DNA from: Rhodospirillales bacterium
Lineage (GTDB): Bacteria > Pseudomonadota > Alphaproteobacteria > QKFK01 > SZUA-500
Assembly (NCBI GenBank): GCA_003252195.1
Contig: QKFK01000272.1
Span: forward strand, 1-9,577
DNA length: 9,577 bases
Direction: 5' to 3'
The translations under genes and the position numbers were made by a program. The notes beneath the pieces were generated by a model. The model was not told the origin of the DNA, searched no databases, and worked only from the letters and a program-made list of their open reading frames with translations. Shown here in pieces: positions 1-6,216 of this stretch. Within the stretch, counting starts at the first letter, position 1; the number at the start of each line of letters is the position of its first letter.

Positions 1-1
1 G

Positions 2-34
2 CGTGGTAACATTCCAATTGGTATTATGCTTTAA
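2..34 (+). CDS. Possible C-terminal end of an upstream gene (partial)
   Basis: An open frame entering from the left edge reads RGNIPIGIML and stops at TAA (32-34), just before the hairpin terminator at 47-69. A frame that ends directly ahead of a terminator is the pattern expected of a real gene end, but ten residues are too few to assign a family. The other two + frames cannot be excluded, because one of them stops at once within the first ten bases and the other is also short. This is inference from position only. Confidence 0.35.
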   Translation, partial: RGNIPIGIML

Positions 35-46
35 TCCACTAAAAAA

Positions 47-69
47 GCCCTCATTTAAGAGGGCTTTTT
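47..69. terminator. Bidirectional Rho-independent terminator between the left-edge gene and cheW
   Basis: A perfect 6-bp GC-rich stem, GCCCTC (47-52) and GAGGGC (59-64), closes a 6-nt loop. It is flanked by six A on the left (41-46) and five T on the right (65-69), so the A/T flanks extend the pairing and give a U tract on either strand. It sits between a + strand frame ending at 34 and cheW ending at 82 on the - strand, and so can terminate both convergent transcripts. Confidence 0.85.
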
Positions 70-81
70 GTTGTGTTATCA

Positions 82-561
82 TTAGTTACTAAATTTAATT
101 AATGATTCAATATCAAGTACAATCATTAGCTCGCCATCTAAGCGAACAACACCGTTTGAAATGCTACGCCAACGAGGTTCTAATGTTGCAGGATTAGCCT
201 CAATGCGGTTTAGTGGTAAATTAATAACCACGCCAACATCGTCAACTTTAAGGCTGTATAACTCGTGACCGATTTCTACAGTAGTGCACATGTTCTTGCT
301 ATTCTGTTCGTCTGGTAAGCCAAGACGTTTGCGAACATCTACAACGGTAACGATTCTACCACGGAGGTTGATTGCACCTGCGATTTCATCTGGAGCTAAT
401 GGAATATCAGCAATTTTCTCAGGTATTAGAATATCTTGTACTTTTTCAACTGGAATACCAAATAATTGCTTAGCCACATATACAGTAACATATACTTGGT
501 CTTTAACTGTCTCAGTTTTGCTAAGAGAGCGGTTTGCTGGTTTGGCTAATGCTTGACTCAT
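82..561 (-). CDS. cheW: CheW-like chemotaxis adaptor protein
   Basis: The 159-aa product is a single CheW domain, the SH3-like cytoplasmic adaptor that links chemoreceptors to the CheA histidine kinase. What is seen: a short polar N-terminal tail (about 1-20), then the core starting YVTVYVAKQLFGIPVEKVQDIL. The hallmark stretch IPLAPDEIAGAINLRGRIVTVVDVRKRLGL lies at about 54-82, and the closing segment GVVRLDGELMIVLDIESL follows near the C-terminus. The length matches stand-alone CheW and there is no kinase or receiver domain. The frame is open ten codons further upstream, but I chose the internal ATG (MSQALAK) because AGAGGA (568-573) lies 6 nt before it. The gene stands alone here, with no cheA, cheY or receptor gene beside it. 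It could serve a chemotaxis array or a CheW-dependent non-motility pathway. The family call is secure. Confidence 0.93.
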   Translation of the reverse strand: MSQALAKPANRSLSKTETVKDQVYVTVYVAKQLFGIPVEKVQDILIPEKIADIPLAPDEIAGAINLRGRIVTVVDVRKRLGLPDEQNSKNMCTTVEIGHELYSLKVDDVGVVINLPLNRIEANPATLEPRWRSISNGVVRLDGELMIVLDIESLIKFSN

Positions 562-611
562 GATTTTTCCTCTTAAAATATTCAAAAACAATAAAAAAAC
601 TAATTACTACT

Positions 612-640
612 AATCTACATGTAATATCTTTTTTTGTAAA
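612..640 (-). promoter_or_regulatory. Candidate sigma70-type promoter for cheW
   Basis: Reading the - strand, TTTACA (complement of 635-640, five of six matches to the -35 consensus) is followed after exactly 17 nt by TAGATT (complement of 612-617, four of six matches to the -10 consensus). Transcription would start near 605, giving a leader of about 43 nt before the ATG at 561. The region is AT-rich, so chance matches are likely and this is only a candidate. Confidence 0.45.
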
Positions 641-753
641 TTTAATATTTATTCTATAGTTTTTTTATTTAATAACACTAGGGCTATAGACAAGGAATAC
701 TTTATGTCATAGTCTCTTATAAATTTTTGTTAATAAAAGCGGAGATGTTTTTT

Positions 754-1956
754 ATGAATATTCATGAGTATCAAGCCAAAGAATTACTTAAAAAATATGG
801 TGTTGATTTATTAAATGGTGGCGTTGCCTTTAATCCTGATGATGCAGGTAAAGTTGCTTCTACGCTTTCTAGTAATGTGTTTGTTGTTAAATCACAGATT
901 CATGCTGGTGGTAGAGGTAAAGGCAAGTTTGTTCAGCCAGAAGCTGGTGAAAAAGGCGGAGTTAGAGTTGTTAAATCTGTTGCTGAGGTTATTGAAAACA
1001 CTAAGGCAATGCTTGGAAAGACACTTGTTACTCACCAAACAGGCCCAAATGGTAAAGAAGTAAAACGTGTTTATATCGAAGAAGGCTGTGATATCAAAAG
1101 AGAATTATACCTTGGAATGTTAGTTGATAGAGCAACTTCAAGAATCACTTTTATGGTTTCAACCGAAGGCGGAATGGAAATTGAAAAAGTAGCTGCCGAA
1201 ACTCCGGAGAAGATTATTAAAGAAGCGGTTGACCCAGCAGTTGGTTTAATGCCGTTTCAAGCTAGAAAACTTGCGTTTGCGCTTGGTTTAAGTGGTAAAC
1301 AGGTTGGTTCTGCTGTAAAGTTTATGATGGCAATGTACAATGCTTTTATAGATTTAGACGCTTCATTGGTTGAGATTAATCCGCTCGTGGTTACTGGTGA
1401 TGATAGAATTGTTGCTTTAGATGCTAAAATGAACTTTGACGATAATGCTTTATATCGTCATACAGATGTTGCTGGCATGCGTGATGAAGATGAAGAAGAC
1501 GCTATGGAGCTAGAAGCAACCAAGAACGAGCTCAATTATATCAGGCTAGACGGTAATATCGGCTGTATGGTTAATGGCGCAGGTCTTGCTATGGCTACAA
1601 TGGATATTATTAAATTATATGGTGGTGATCCTGCAAACTTTTTAGACGTTGGTGGTGGTGCTACTAAAGAAAGGGTTACAACTGCATTTAAGCTGATTTT
1701 ATCAGATGAAAATGTTAAAGGTGTTTTGGTTAACATCTTTGGTGGAATTATGCGTTGCGATATTATTGCCGAAGGCGTTATTGCTGCGGCCAAAGAAGTA
1801 GGGCTTAAAGTTCCATTGGTTGTGCGTTTAGAAGGCACAAATGTTGAAAAAGGTAAACAAATTCTTGGAGAATCTGGGCTTAATATTATTTCAGCAAACA
1901 ATTTAGCTGATGCCGCTGAGAAAATTGTAACCGTTGTAAATAAAGGAGAATGCTAG
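754..1956 (+). CDS. sucC: Succinyl-CoA synthetase (ADP-forming), beta subunit
   Basis: The 400-aa beta subunit pairs with SucD to convert succinyl-CoA, phosphate and NDP to succinate, CoA and NTP in the TCA cycle (cytoplasm). The sequence starts with the canonical MNIHEYQAKELL and carries the ATP-grasp nucleotide-binding loop AGGRGKGKF at 51-59. It continues with the metal-binding region ASLVEINPL (about 203-211; N209 and D223 correspond to the Mg2+ ligands of the family). The C-terminal ligase domain has DVGGGATKE (298-306), NIFGGIMRCDIIAEG (327-341) and VVRLEGTNVEKGK (356-368). The length is normal to slightly long for the family. The frame is open upstream from a TTG at 727, but the ATG at 754 gives the conserved N-terminus and has GGAG at 741-744, 9 nt away. 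The sucC stop directly abuts the sucD start, so the two are one transcript. Nucleotide specificity (ATP or GTP) cannot be read from the sequence. Confidence 0.98.
   Translation: MNIHEYQAKELLKKYGVDLLNGGVAFNPDDAGKVASTLSSNVFVVKSQIHAGGRGKGKFVQPEAGEKGGVRVVKSVAEVIENTKAMLGKTLVTHQTGPNGKEVKRVYIEEGCDIKRELYLGMLVDRATSRITFMVSTEGGMEIEKVAAETPEKIIKEAVDPAVGLMPFQARKLAFALGLSGKQVGSAVKFMMAMYNAFIDLDASLVEINPLVVTGDDRIVALDAKMNFDDNALYRHTDVAGMRDEDEEDAMELEATKNELNYIRLDGNIGCMVNGAGLAMATMDIIKLYGGDPANFLDVGGGATKERVTTAFKLILSDENVKGVLVNIFGGIMRCDIIAEGVIAAAKEVGLKVPLVVRLEGTNVEKGKQILGESGLNIISANNLADAAEKIVTVVNKGEC
1942..1948 (+). promoter_or_regulatory. Shine-Dalgarno site of sucD inside the end of sucC
   Basis: AAAGGAG lies within the last codons of sucC, 8 nt before the sucD ATG at 1957. 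It is the strongest ribosome binding site in the window. With the abutting TAG-ATG junction it supports coupled, stoichiometric translation of the two subunits. Confidence 0.85.
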
Positions 1957-2829
1957 ATGTCAATATTAGTAGATAAAAGCACAAAAGTTATCTGCCAAGG
2001 ATTTACTGGCGCTCAGGGTACTTTTCATAGTGAACAAGCTTTAGCTTATGGCACAGCCATGGTAGGGGGCGTAACCCCTGGTAAAGGTGGTTCAAATCAT
2101 TTGGGTTTGCCTGTCTTTGATACTGTTGCCGATGCAAAAGCAAAAACAGATGCTAATGCAAGTGTGATATATGTTCCTCCTCCATTTGCTGGTGATGCTA
2201 TTTTAGAAGCTATAGATGCTCAAATTGAGCTTGTAGTCTGTATTACAGAAGGAATTCCTGTTGCAGATATGGTGAAGGTTAAAAGATCTTTGCAAGGTTC
2301 AAAAACCAGATTAATTGGCCCTAACTGCCCAGGTGTAATTACACCAGATGAGTGTAAAATCGGCATTATGCCTGGCCATATTCACCGTAAAGGCGGAATT
2401 GGTATTGTTTCACGTTCTGGCACATTAACCTATGAAGCTGTTGCTCAAACAACTGCGGTTGGTTTGGGGCAGTCAACATGTGTTGGTATTGGTGGTGACC
2501 CTGTTAATGGGACTAACTTTATAGATATTATTGACTTGTTTATGCAAGATGATGAAACAGATGCAATGATTATGATTGGTGAAATTGGTGGCTCTGCTGA
2601 AGAAGAAGCTGCTGAATTTTATCGCTCATTAAAGAACAAAAAGCCTATTGTTGGCTTTATTGCAGGTGCTACTGCTCCAAAAGGCAAAAGAATGGGGCAC
2701 GCAGGTGCAATCATATCGGGCGGTAAAGGCACTGCTGAGGATAAAAAAGAAGCTATGCGTTTAGCAGGTATTGTTGTTTCTGACAGCCCTGCCGAATTAG
2801 GCAAAACTTTAGCAGAAGTGCTTAAATAA
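1957..2829 (+). CDS. sucD: Succinyl-CoA synthetase, alpha subunit
   Basis: The 290-aa alpha subunit binds CoA and carries the phosphohistidine intermediate of succinyl-CoA synthetase. Visible features are the N-terminal Rossmann CoA-binding loop GFTGAQGTFHSEQ (15-27) and GGVTPGKGG (37-45). The IGPNCPGVITP signature spans 120-130, followed by GIVSRSGTLTYE. The active-site segment GHAGAIISGGKGTAEDK contains the phosphorylated histidine at residue 248. The length is that of a complete family member. The start codon follows the sucC stop without a gap and has AAAGGAG 8 nt upstream. A hairpin terminator follows at 2862-2886, so the operon appears to be just sucCD. The mdh and sucAB genes that often flank it in alphaproteobacteria are not next to it here. 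Confidence 0.98.
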   Translation: MSILVDKSTKVICQGFTGAQGTFHSEQALAYGTAMVGGVTPGKGGSNHLGLPVFDTVADAKAKTDANASVIYVPPPFAGDAILEAIDAQIELVVCITEGIPVADMVKVKRSLQGSKTRLIGPNCPGVITPDECKIGIMPGHIHRKGGIGIVSRSGTLTYEAVAQTTAVGLGQSTCVGIGGDPVNGTNFIDIIDLFMQDDETDAMIMIGEIGGSAEEEAAEFYRSLKNKKPIVGFIAGATAPKGKRMGHAGAIISGGKGTAEDKKEAMRLAGIVVSDSPAELGKTLAEVLK

Positions 2830-2846
2830 AATAATAGATATATTTC

Positions 2847-2898
2847 GTTATAACTAACAATAACCCCAGTTTGTTAAGCTGGGGTTGTTTGTTATAAC
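2847..2898 (+). terminator. Terminator of sucCD with an extended inverted repeat
   Basis: The core stem is AACCCCAG (2862-2869) with CTGGGGTT (2879-2886) around a 9-nt loop, followed by a T-rich run. The pairing can continue outward: ACAA-rich sequence on the left faces TTTGTT on the right, and GTTATAAC occurs at both outer ends (2847-2854 and 2891-2898). The GTTATAAC octamer is itself palindromic. The core is a convincing Rho-independent terminator 32 nt after the sucD stop. The role of the outer arms is unknown. Confidence 0.85.
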
Positions 2899-3125
2899 CT
2901 TTAGGCAGTAAAATATTTTGCAACATACCAGCTATACAAATTTGCATAAGTTGTAGCTTATTAAAACATGTGATATAAGCTTGTAATGTTATAAAAAGAG
3001 GGTATGAGGATTTTCTTTTAATATAAATTTTGATAAGTATTTTGGCAGGTTTTTGTGCGTGAATAGCAGGTGTTTCTGCTGTTTTGTATATTAGATATTT
3101 TTAAAGTTTTAAATGTGAGGTTGAT
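2899..3125 (+). promoter_or_regulatory. Intergenic leader region before the membrane protein gene
   Basis: This stretch has no credible coding frame. It holds a candidate promoter, TTGTAG (2951-2956) and TATAAG (2974-2979) with 17-nt spacing, of which only the -10 is good (five of six). It also holds a near-repeat of ATAAG(C)TTGTA at 2946-2955 and 2975-2985. A small hairpin AGCAG (3065-3069) with CTGCT (3076-3080) is followed by a short T run. GAGG at 3117-3120 is a ribosome binding site 5 nt before the ATG at 3126. If the promoter is real the leader would be about 140 nt long. I see no tRNA or known riboswitch pattern. Confidence 0.35.
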
Positions 3126-3722
3126 ATGGTTCTTAATATAGAAGAAAAAATGAAAGATATATATAATTCTAAAGGCTTTTATAATTTTTGTATTGGTTGG
3201 CTGTTTTTCTTATTTATATATGGAACAATTATAGGGTATTTTGTCATTAAAGATTATGCTATTGGGCGTGTAATTCTAGATGTTACTACATGGAGTTTTT
3301 TGTTTTATTTATTTTATAATATTAATGACAAAATTAGTTTTATAGAAAAATTATCTTTATATAGTGTCATACACTTTATCATACATGTGCTAATAACATA
3401 CTCTTTTGTATCTCTTCCTGTACACGTATTCGGCATAAGAGAAAGTGAAAAACTATCTTGTATTCGTATTAGTTTAGATACAATTTCTCTGCAATACTTA
3501 TTTTGTAATTTCGGTTTTGTTTTGTTTAGTTTTGTAAGCAAATATAGTTATATTGGGTATATAACATTACCAATATTTATATTTATTGTGAGATATTTAG
3601 GTTTACCAAGAAGTAAAAAAATATCTTATTTCACATCGCATAAAATTGTTATGTCATTAATAGTTATTGTAACTATTTTTATGCCTACAATGTTGTATTT
3701 AGTTTTTGGCATTAAGTATTAA
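3126..3722 (+). CDS. Unrecognised multi-pass inner-membrane protein
   Basis: I do not recognise the family. The 198-aa product is strongly hydrophobic, with about six likely membrane segments: near 19-41, 47-65, 77-98, 122-137, 142-158 and 173-195. A short charged N-terminus (MVLNIEEKMKD) precedes the first. A small loop rich in charged and cysteine residues (RESEKLSCIR) lies at 105-114. There is no transporter signature or catalytic motif that I can name. The start is supported by GAGG 5 nt upstream, and an alternative ATG at residue 9 (3150) is possible. The gene is richer in A+T and in Ile/Phe/Tyr codons than sucCD, as expected for a membrane protein or for a recently acquired or fast-evolving gene. 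It stands alone between the sucCD terminator and a convergent lipoprotein pair, so context gives no function. Confidence 0.7.
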   Translation: MVLNIEEKMKDIYNSKGFYNFCIGWLFFLFIYGTIIGYFVIKDYAIGRVILDVTTWSFLFYLFYNINDKISFIEKLSLYSVIHFIIHVLITYSFVSLPVHVFGIRESEKLSCIRISLDTISLQYLFCNFGFVLFSFVSKYSYIGYITLPIFIFIVRYLGLPRSKKISYFTSHKIVMSLIVIVTIFMPTMLYLVFGIKY

Positions 3723-3761
3723 AGATTATTTACTAATGTAGGTATTAGATACTCAATCTTT
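3721..3761. terminator. Imperfect long hairpin between convergent genes, possible bidirectional terminator
   Basis: AAAGATT (3721-3727) can pair with AATCTTT (3755-3761), and inside it TACTAAT (3731-3737) can pair with ATTAGATA (3744-3751) with one bulge, around a small loop. The structure overlaps both gene ends: the stop of the + strand membrane protein (3720-3722) and the stop of the - strand lipoprotein (3753-3755). It is AT-rich and lacks a clean T tract, so terminator function is uncertain. It is still the only structured element between the two convergent genes. Confidence 0.35.
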
Positions 3762-4409
3762 GCCAAGGGATATGTAGCCAGTTGATAAGACTTTTTCACC
3801 TTTTTTGCGTCTTAGCCAGCCACGTTTTACAGCCTTGATAGTTACAGAATATTCATGGTGCTTTTTGCCAGAGCATGGGGCTAGATATGTTTGCATGTCA
3901 TCTGTTGTGTTTTGCTGTGGGGGTGTTATATCTCCTGTGCATGATGGATATATTATCTGCCCATCTTCACCAATTATTCCTTTGTGACGAGCCTCGCGCC
4001 TCATATGAGGTAGAAGATTAGGGCTTTCGCTTCCAATTTCTTGAATGTAGAAGATTCTACCGCCATTATAGTTCATGCCAATAGAGCCTAATCCGCCATT
4101 GGTCGCTAATTTATCACAAGATTCATCGTTAAATTCAGCTATAATATAGTTTGCATCTTTAGGTATATCTGTAACTTCTATAATTGGTGAATATGCGTTC
4201 TTTCCACCATCTTTATTGCAAAGATTTTCTGGTTTTATTTTTCGTCCGTTCCATTCTTTGTTGTCATGCAATTTAACATTTAGCATTGATGATGATGATA
4301 CAATCCCTGATGGACTTTTGTTTGGTGCATATGAATAATCTTCATAATTTGCACAAGCATATAAAAAAACTGAAACAGAGATGGATACTAAAGCGAGCTT
4401 ATATTTCAT
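3753..4409 (-). CDS. Lipoprotein, PEBP/YbhB-like (second of a tandem pair)
   Basis: The 218-aa product starts with a lipoprotein signal peptide, MKYKLALVSISVSVFLYAC, with a LYAC lipobox and the lipidated cysteine at 19, so it should be anchored in the outer or inner membrane facing the periplasm. The mature part aligns by eye with the neighbouring lipoprotein over LCNKDGG (63-69), DIPKDANYIIAEFND (81-95), GGLGSI (105-110) and PCSGKKHHEYSVTIKAV (178-194). That order resembles the phosphatidylethanolamine-binding protein (PEBP, YbhB/YbcL) fold: 'P-x-G-T', a D/E-rich strand, a 'GG..HW' site, and 'GPCPP-x-G-x-HRY-x-F-x-x-YALD'. The histidine of the HW site is absent. Cysteines 64, 98, 157 and 179 in the mature protein could form disulphides. 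An extra stretch at about 140-175 is not in the paralogue. The ATG overlaps the upstream gene's stop (TAATG, one shared base), implying translational coupling. The PEBP assignment is pattern recognition; the lipoprotein call is firm. Confidence 0.75.
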   Translation of the reverse strand: MKYKLALVSISVSVFLYACANYEDYSYAPNKSPSGIVSSSSMLNVKLHDNKEWNGRKIKPENLCNKDGGKNAYSPIIEVTDIPKDANYIIAEFNDESCDKLATNGGLGSIGMNYNGGRIFYIQEIGSESPNLLPHMRREARHKGIIGEDGQIIYPSCTGDITPPQQNTTDDMQTYLAPCSGKKHHEYSVTIKAVKRGWLRRKKGEKVLSTGYISLGKD

Positions 4410-4948
4410 TAATACACGCCTAAGTCAATTTCTTTAGTGTCTAGCACCACTGCATTCTTAGATGCTGGAGTAATAGATAAATCAACCGCTTTTACAATTG
4501 CAAAATAATGGTGCTTTTTTGCACCGCTACATGGGGGCATGTAACCAGAGCCATTAACATTGTTAAATCTATGAGGATTGTATATAAAAGCAAATTCTGG
4601 CATTTTAGGTGTTTCACCCTTAACAGGTAATAACCATGCTGTATCGCTACCATCATGCTTATAGGCTATCGTGCCAAGCCCACCGCCATAGCTTAAACTT
4701 AAATCATCAGCGTCGTTAAACTCAACAATGAACGCATTAGTACCCTTAGGTACGTTTCTAATAACTAGTGGAGGGGTCGCTCCAACTCCGCCATCTATTG
4801 AACATATTTGAGATCCATCAATGATTTTATCACCCCATGGACTAGGTTTTGCAAAATCAACGCTCATTCCTGTGCCAATAAAGCTACCCGCAGAGCTACA
4901 TGCGCAAATCGTTCCAATACATAATGCTACTAATATCTTTTTCATCAT
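4409..4948 (-). CDS. Lipoprotein, PEBP/YbhB-like (first of a tandem pair)
   Basis: This lipoprotein of about 179 aa has the signal peptide MMKKILVALCIGTICAC. The lipobox is ICAC, with the lipidated cysteine at 17 from this start or 16 from the second ATG at 4945. The frame is open to an ATG at 4987, but that would put 13 extra residues ahead of a normal signal peptide and has no Shine-Dalgarno. No good ribosome binding site is seen for 4948 or 4945 either, so the exact start is open. The mature domain (numbering from 4945) has TPPLVIRNVPKGTNAFIVEFND (57-78), GGGLGTIAY (87-95) and GYMPPCSGAKKHHYFAIVKAVD (134-155). This matches the order of PEBP-family motifs better than its partner does, again without the HW-site histidine. 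C48 and C139 are shared with the downstream paralogue (C64 and C179) and are candidates for a disulphide. PEBP proteins bind small anionic or phospholipid ligands, and a periplasmic ligand-binding role is inference. Confidence 0.75.
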   Translation of the reverse strand: MMKKILVALCIGTICACSSAGSFIGTGMSVDFAKPSPWGDKIIDGSQICSIDGGVGATPPLVIRNVPKGTNAFIVEFNDADDLSLSYGGGLGTIAYKHDGSDTAWLLPVKGETPKMPEFAFIYNPHRFNNVNGSGYMPPCSGAKKHHYFAIVKAVDLSITPASKNAVVLDTKEIDLGVY

Positions 4949-4963
4949 CTTTAACAAATTTAA

Positions 4964-4992
4964 TGGTTTATATATTATCTTAATCATATAAT
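4964..4992 (+). promoter_or_regulatory. Weak candidate promoter for comF-dtd
   Basis: A perfect -10 hexamer, TATAAT, lies at 4987-4992, with a poor -35 (TGGTTT, 4964-4969) at 17-nt spacing. Transcription would begin near 4999, ahead of both possible comF starts (GTG 5009 and ATG 5030). The divergent lipoprotein genes start within 45 bp, so the two operons must share this short control region. Confidence 0.35.
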
Positions 4993-5029
4993 GAACTAGC
5001 TTATTAAAGTGTTAATAAAACAAGTTGCT

Positions 5030-5764
5030 ATGCATATATTAAAAAAAACATTCAATTTATTTAAGATTATATTTGATGCTATTTTGCCAAATAGATGTGC
5101 TTCTTGCGGTAAAATTGTTGAAGATAGTGGCGTTTGTGGTGAGTGTTATGGTGAACTTAATTTTATTTCATCTCCATATTGTAAAATATGTGGCACGCCG
5201 ATTGAAACAGCTGTTACATCAAGCGATTTTATTTGTGGTGAGTGTGCCAAAACTAAGAAGACATATATTGATTTAACTCGCTCTGCTCTAGTATATAATG
5301 ATGCTGCAAAAAAAATTGTCCTGCCATTTAAGTTTAAGGACAGAACTGATTTAGCACCATTGCTAGCTAAAATGGCTCTAAGAGCAGGAGGCGATTTTTG
5401 GAATGAGGCTGATTTGTTAGTCCCTGTGCCATTGCATAGAAAAAGAATATTTTTTAGAAAATACAATCAATCTGCTTTGATAACAGGTGAATTATCAAAG
5501 ATATCATCGGTTAAATGTGATAACAGCTTGCTGTTACGTTCAATCAACACTAAGCCTCAGGTTAAATGCACAGCAAAGCAACGCTTAAAGAATGTTAAAA
5601 ATGCTTTTGAGATTAATAGTCTTAAAAATGTTAATGGAAAAAATATTATTTTGGTTGATGATGTGCTAACCACAGGGGCAACGGTTAATGAATGCGCTAA
5701 AGTTTTAAAGCAAAATGGTGCGAATAAGGTGTATGTTTTAACTATCGCTAGAGTAATTAAATAA
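5030..5764 (+). CDS. comF: ComF family protein (zinc-ribbon phosphoribosyltransferase-like)
   Basis: The 244-aa protein belongs to the ComF/GntX family, whose members are linked to natural transformation (DNA uptake) in several bacteria, though the exact biochemical role is unsettled. The N-terminal third holds four CxxC pairs (C23/C26, C36/C39, C51/C54 and C69/C72), enough for a double zinc ribbon. The C-terminal part is a type I phosphoribosyltransferase fold: VPVPLHRKRIFFRKYNQS (131-148, the family's 'VPVPL...R.R.FNQ' block), TKPQVKCTAKQR (174-185), and the PRPP-binding loop IILVDDVLTTGAT (206-218). The frame also opens at a GTG at 5009. I chose the ATG at 5030 because the family usually begins close to the first zinc ribbon, but neither start has a clear Shine-Dalgarno. 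It is followed after 14 nt by dtd, in one apparent operon. No other competence gene is visible in the window. Confidence 0.9.
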   Translation: MHILKKTFNLFKIIFDAILPNRCASCGKIVEDSGVCGECYGELNFISSPYCKICGTPIETAVTSSDFICGECAKTKKTYIDLTRSALVYNDAAKKIVLPFKFKDRTDLAPLLAKMALRAGGDFWNEADLLVPVPLHRKRIFFRKYNQSALITGELSKISSVKCDNSLLLRSINTKPQVKCTAKQRLKNVKNAFEINSLKNVNGKNIILVDDVLTTGATVNECAKVLKQNGANKVYVLTIARVIK

Positions 5765-5778
5765 CGGAGATAATTTAT

Positions 5779-6216
5779 ATGAAAATGCTAGTTCAAAGAG
5801 TGTCAGAGGCTTCTGTAACTATTGATAATAAAGTAAAATCATCAATTAAACAGGGGTATTTGGTGCTGTTTGGTGTGGAAAAGGGAGATACTAAAGATAA
5901 AGCTGATTTTTTAGCAAAAAAGCTGGTTAATTTGCGTGTTTTTACTGATGAAAATGATAAGATGAACCTATCGATAAAGGATATTAGGGGTGAGATTATA
6001 ATTGTTTCTCAATTTACTCTCGCTGGTGATTGTACAAGGGGTAATCGCCCTGGTTTTGAAAATGCCGCCAAGCCAGATGAGGCTATACCTTTATATGAAT
6101 ATTTTATAAAACTAGTTGAGGCAGAGGGAGTAAAAGTGGGCACAGGAGAGTTTGGGGCCGATATGAAAGTGGCCTTAATTAATGATGGTCCTGTTACTTT
6201 TATGATAGAAAAATAA
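5779..6216 (+). CDS. dtd: D-aminoacyl-tRNA deacylase
   Basis: This 145-aa protein of normal family length hydrolyses D-amino acids (and misattached glycine) from tRNA, recycling the tRNA in the cytoplasm. It begins MKMLVQRVSEASV, as the family does, and carries the two signature motifs. SQFTLAGD lies at 77-84, where most members have SQFTLxAD. NDGPVTF lies at 135-141, whose Gly-Pro pair forms the chirality-selecting cross-subunit element. GTGEFGADM (121-129) is also typical. The enzyme is a homodimer. GGAG at 5766-5769 lies 9 nt before the ATG, and comF ends 14 nt upstream, so the two are probably co-transcribed. The stop codon (6214-6216) is immediately followed by the stop of the convergent MFS gene. 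Confidence 0.96.
   Translation: MKMLVQRVSEASVTIDNKVKSSIKQGYLVLFGVEKGDTKDKADFLAKKLVNLRVFTDENDKMNLSIKDIRGEIIIVSQFTLAGDCTRGNRPGFENAAKPDEAIPLYEYFIKLVEAEGVKVGTGEFGADMKVALINDGPVTFMIEK

Noticed and set aside
284..556. Frame of 90 codons antisense to cheW
   Set aside because: It lies wholly inside cheW and has a low-complexity composition typical of an antisense shadow.
634..660. TTGTAA and TATAGT as a promoter for sucC
   Set aside because: The spacing is only 15 nt and the region is AT-rich; another pair (TAGACA at 687-692) has no good -10 at the right distance. The sucC promoter is probably in 562-740, but I cannot place it.
1536..1901. Long antisense frame inside sucC
   Set aside because: It is a shadow of a highly conserved coding region, with no ribosome binding site and no recognisable protein.
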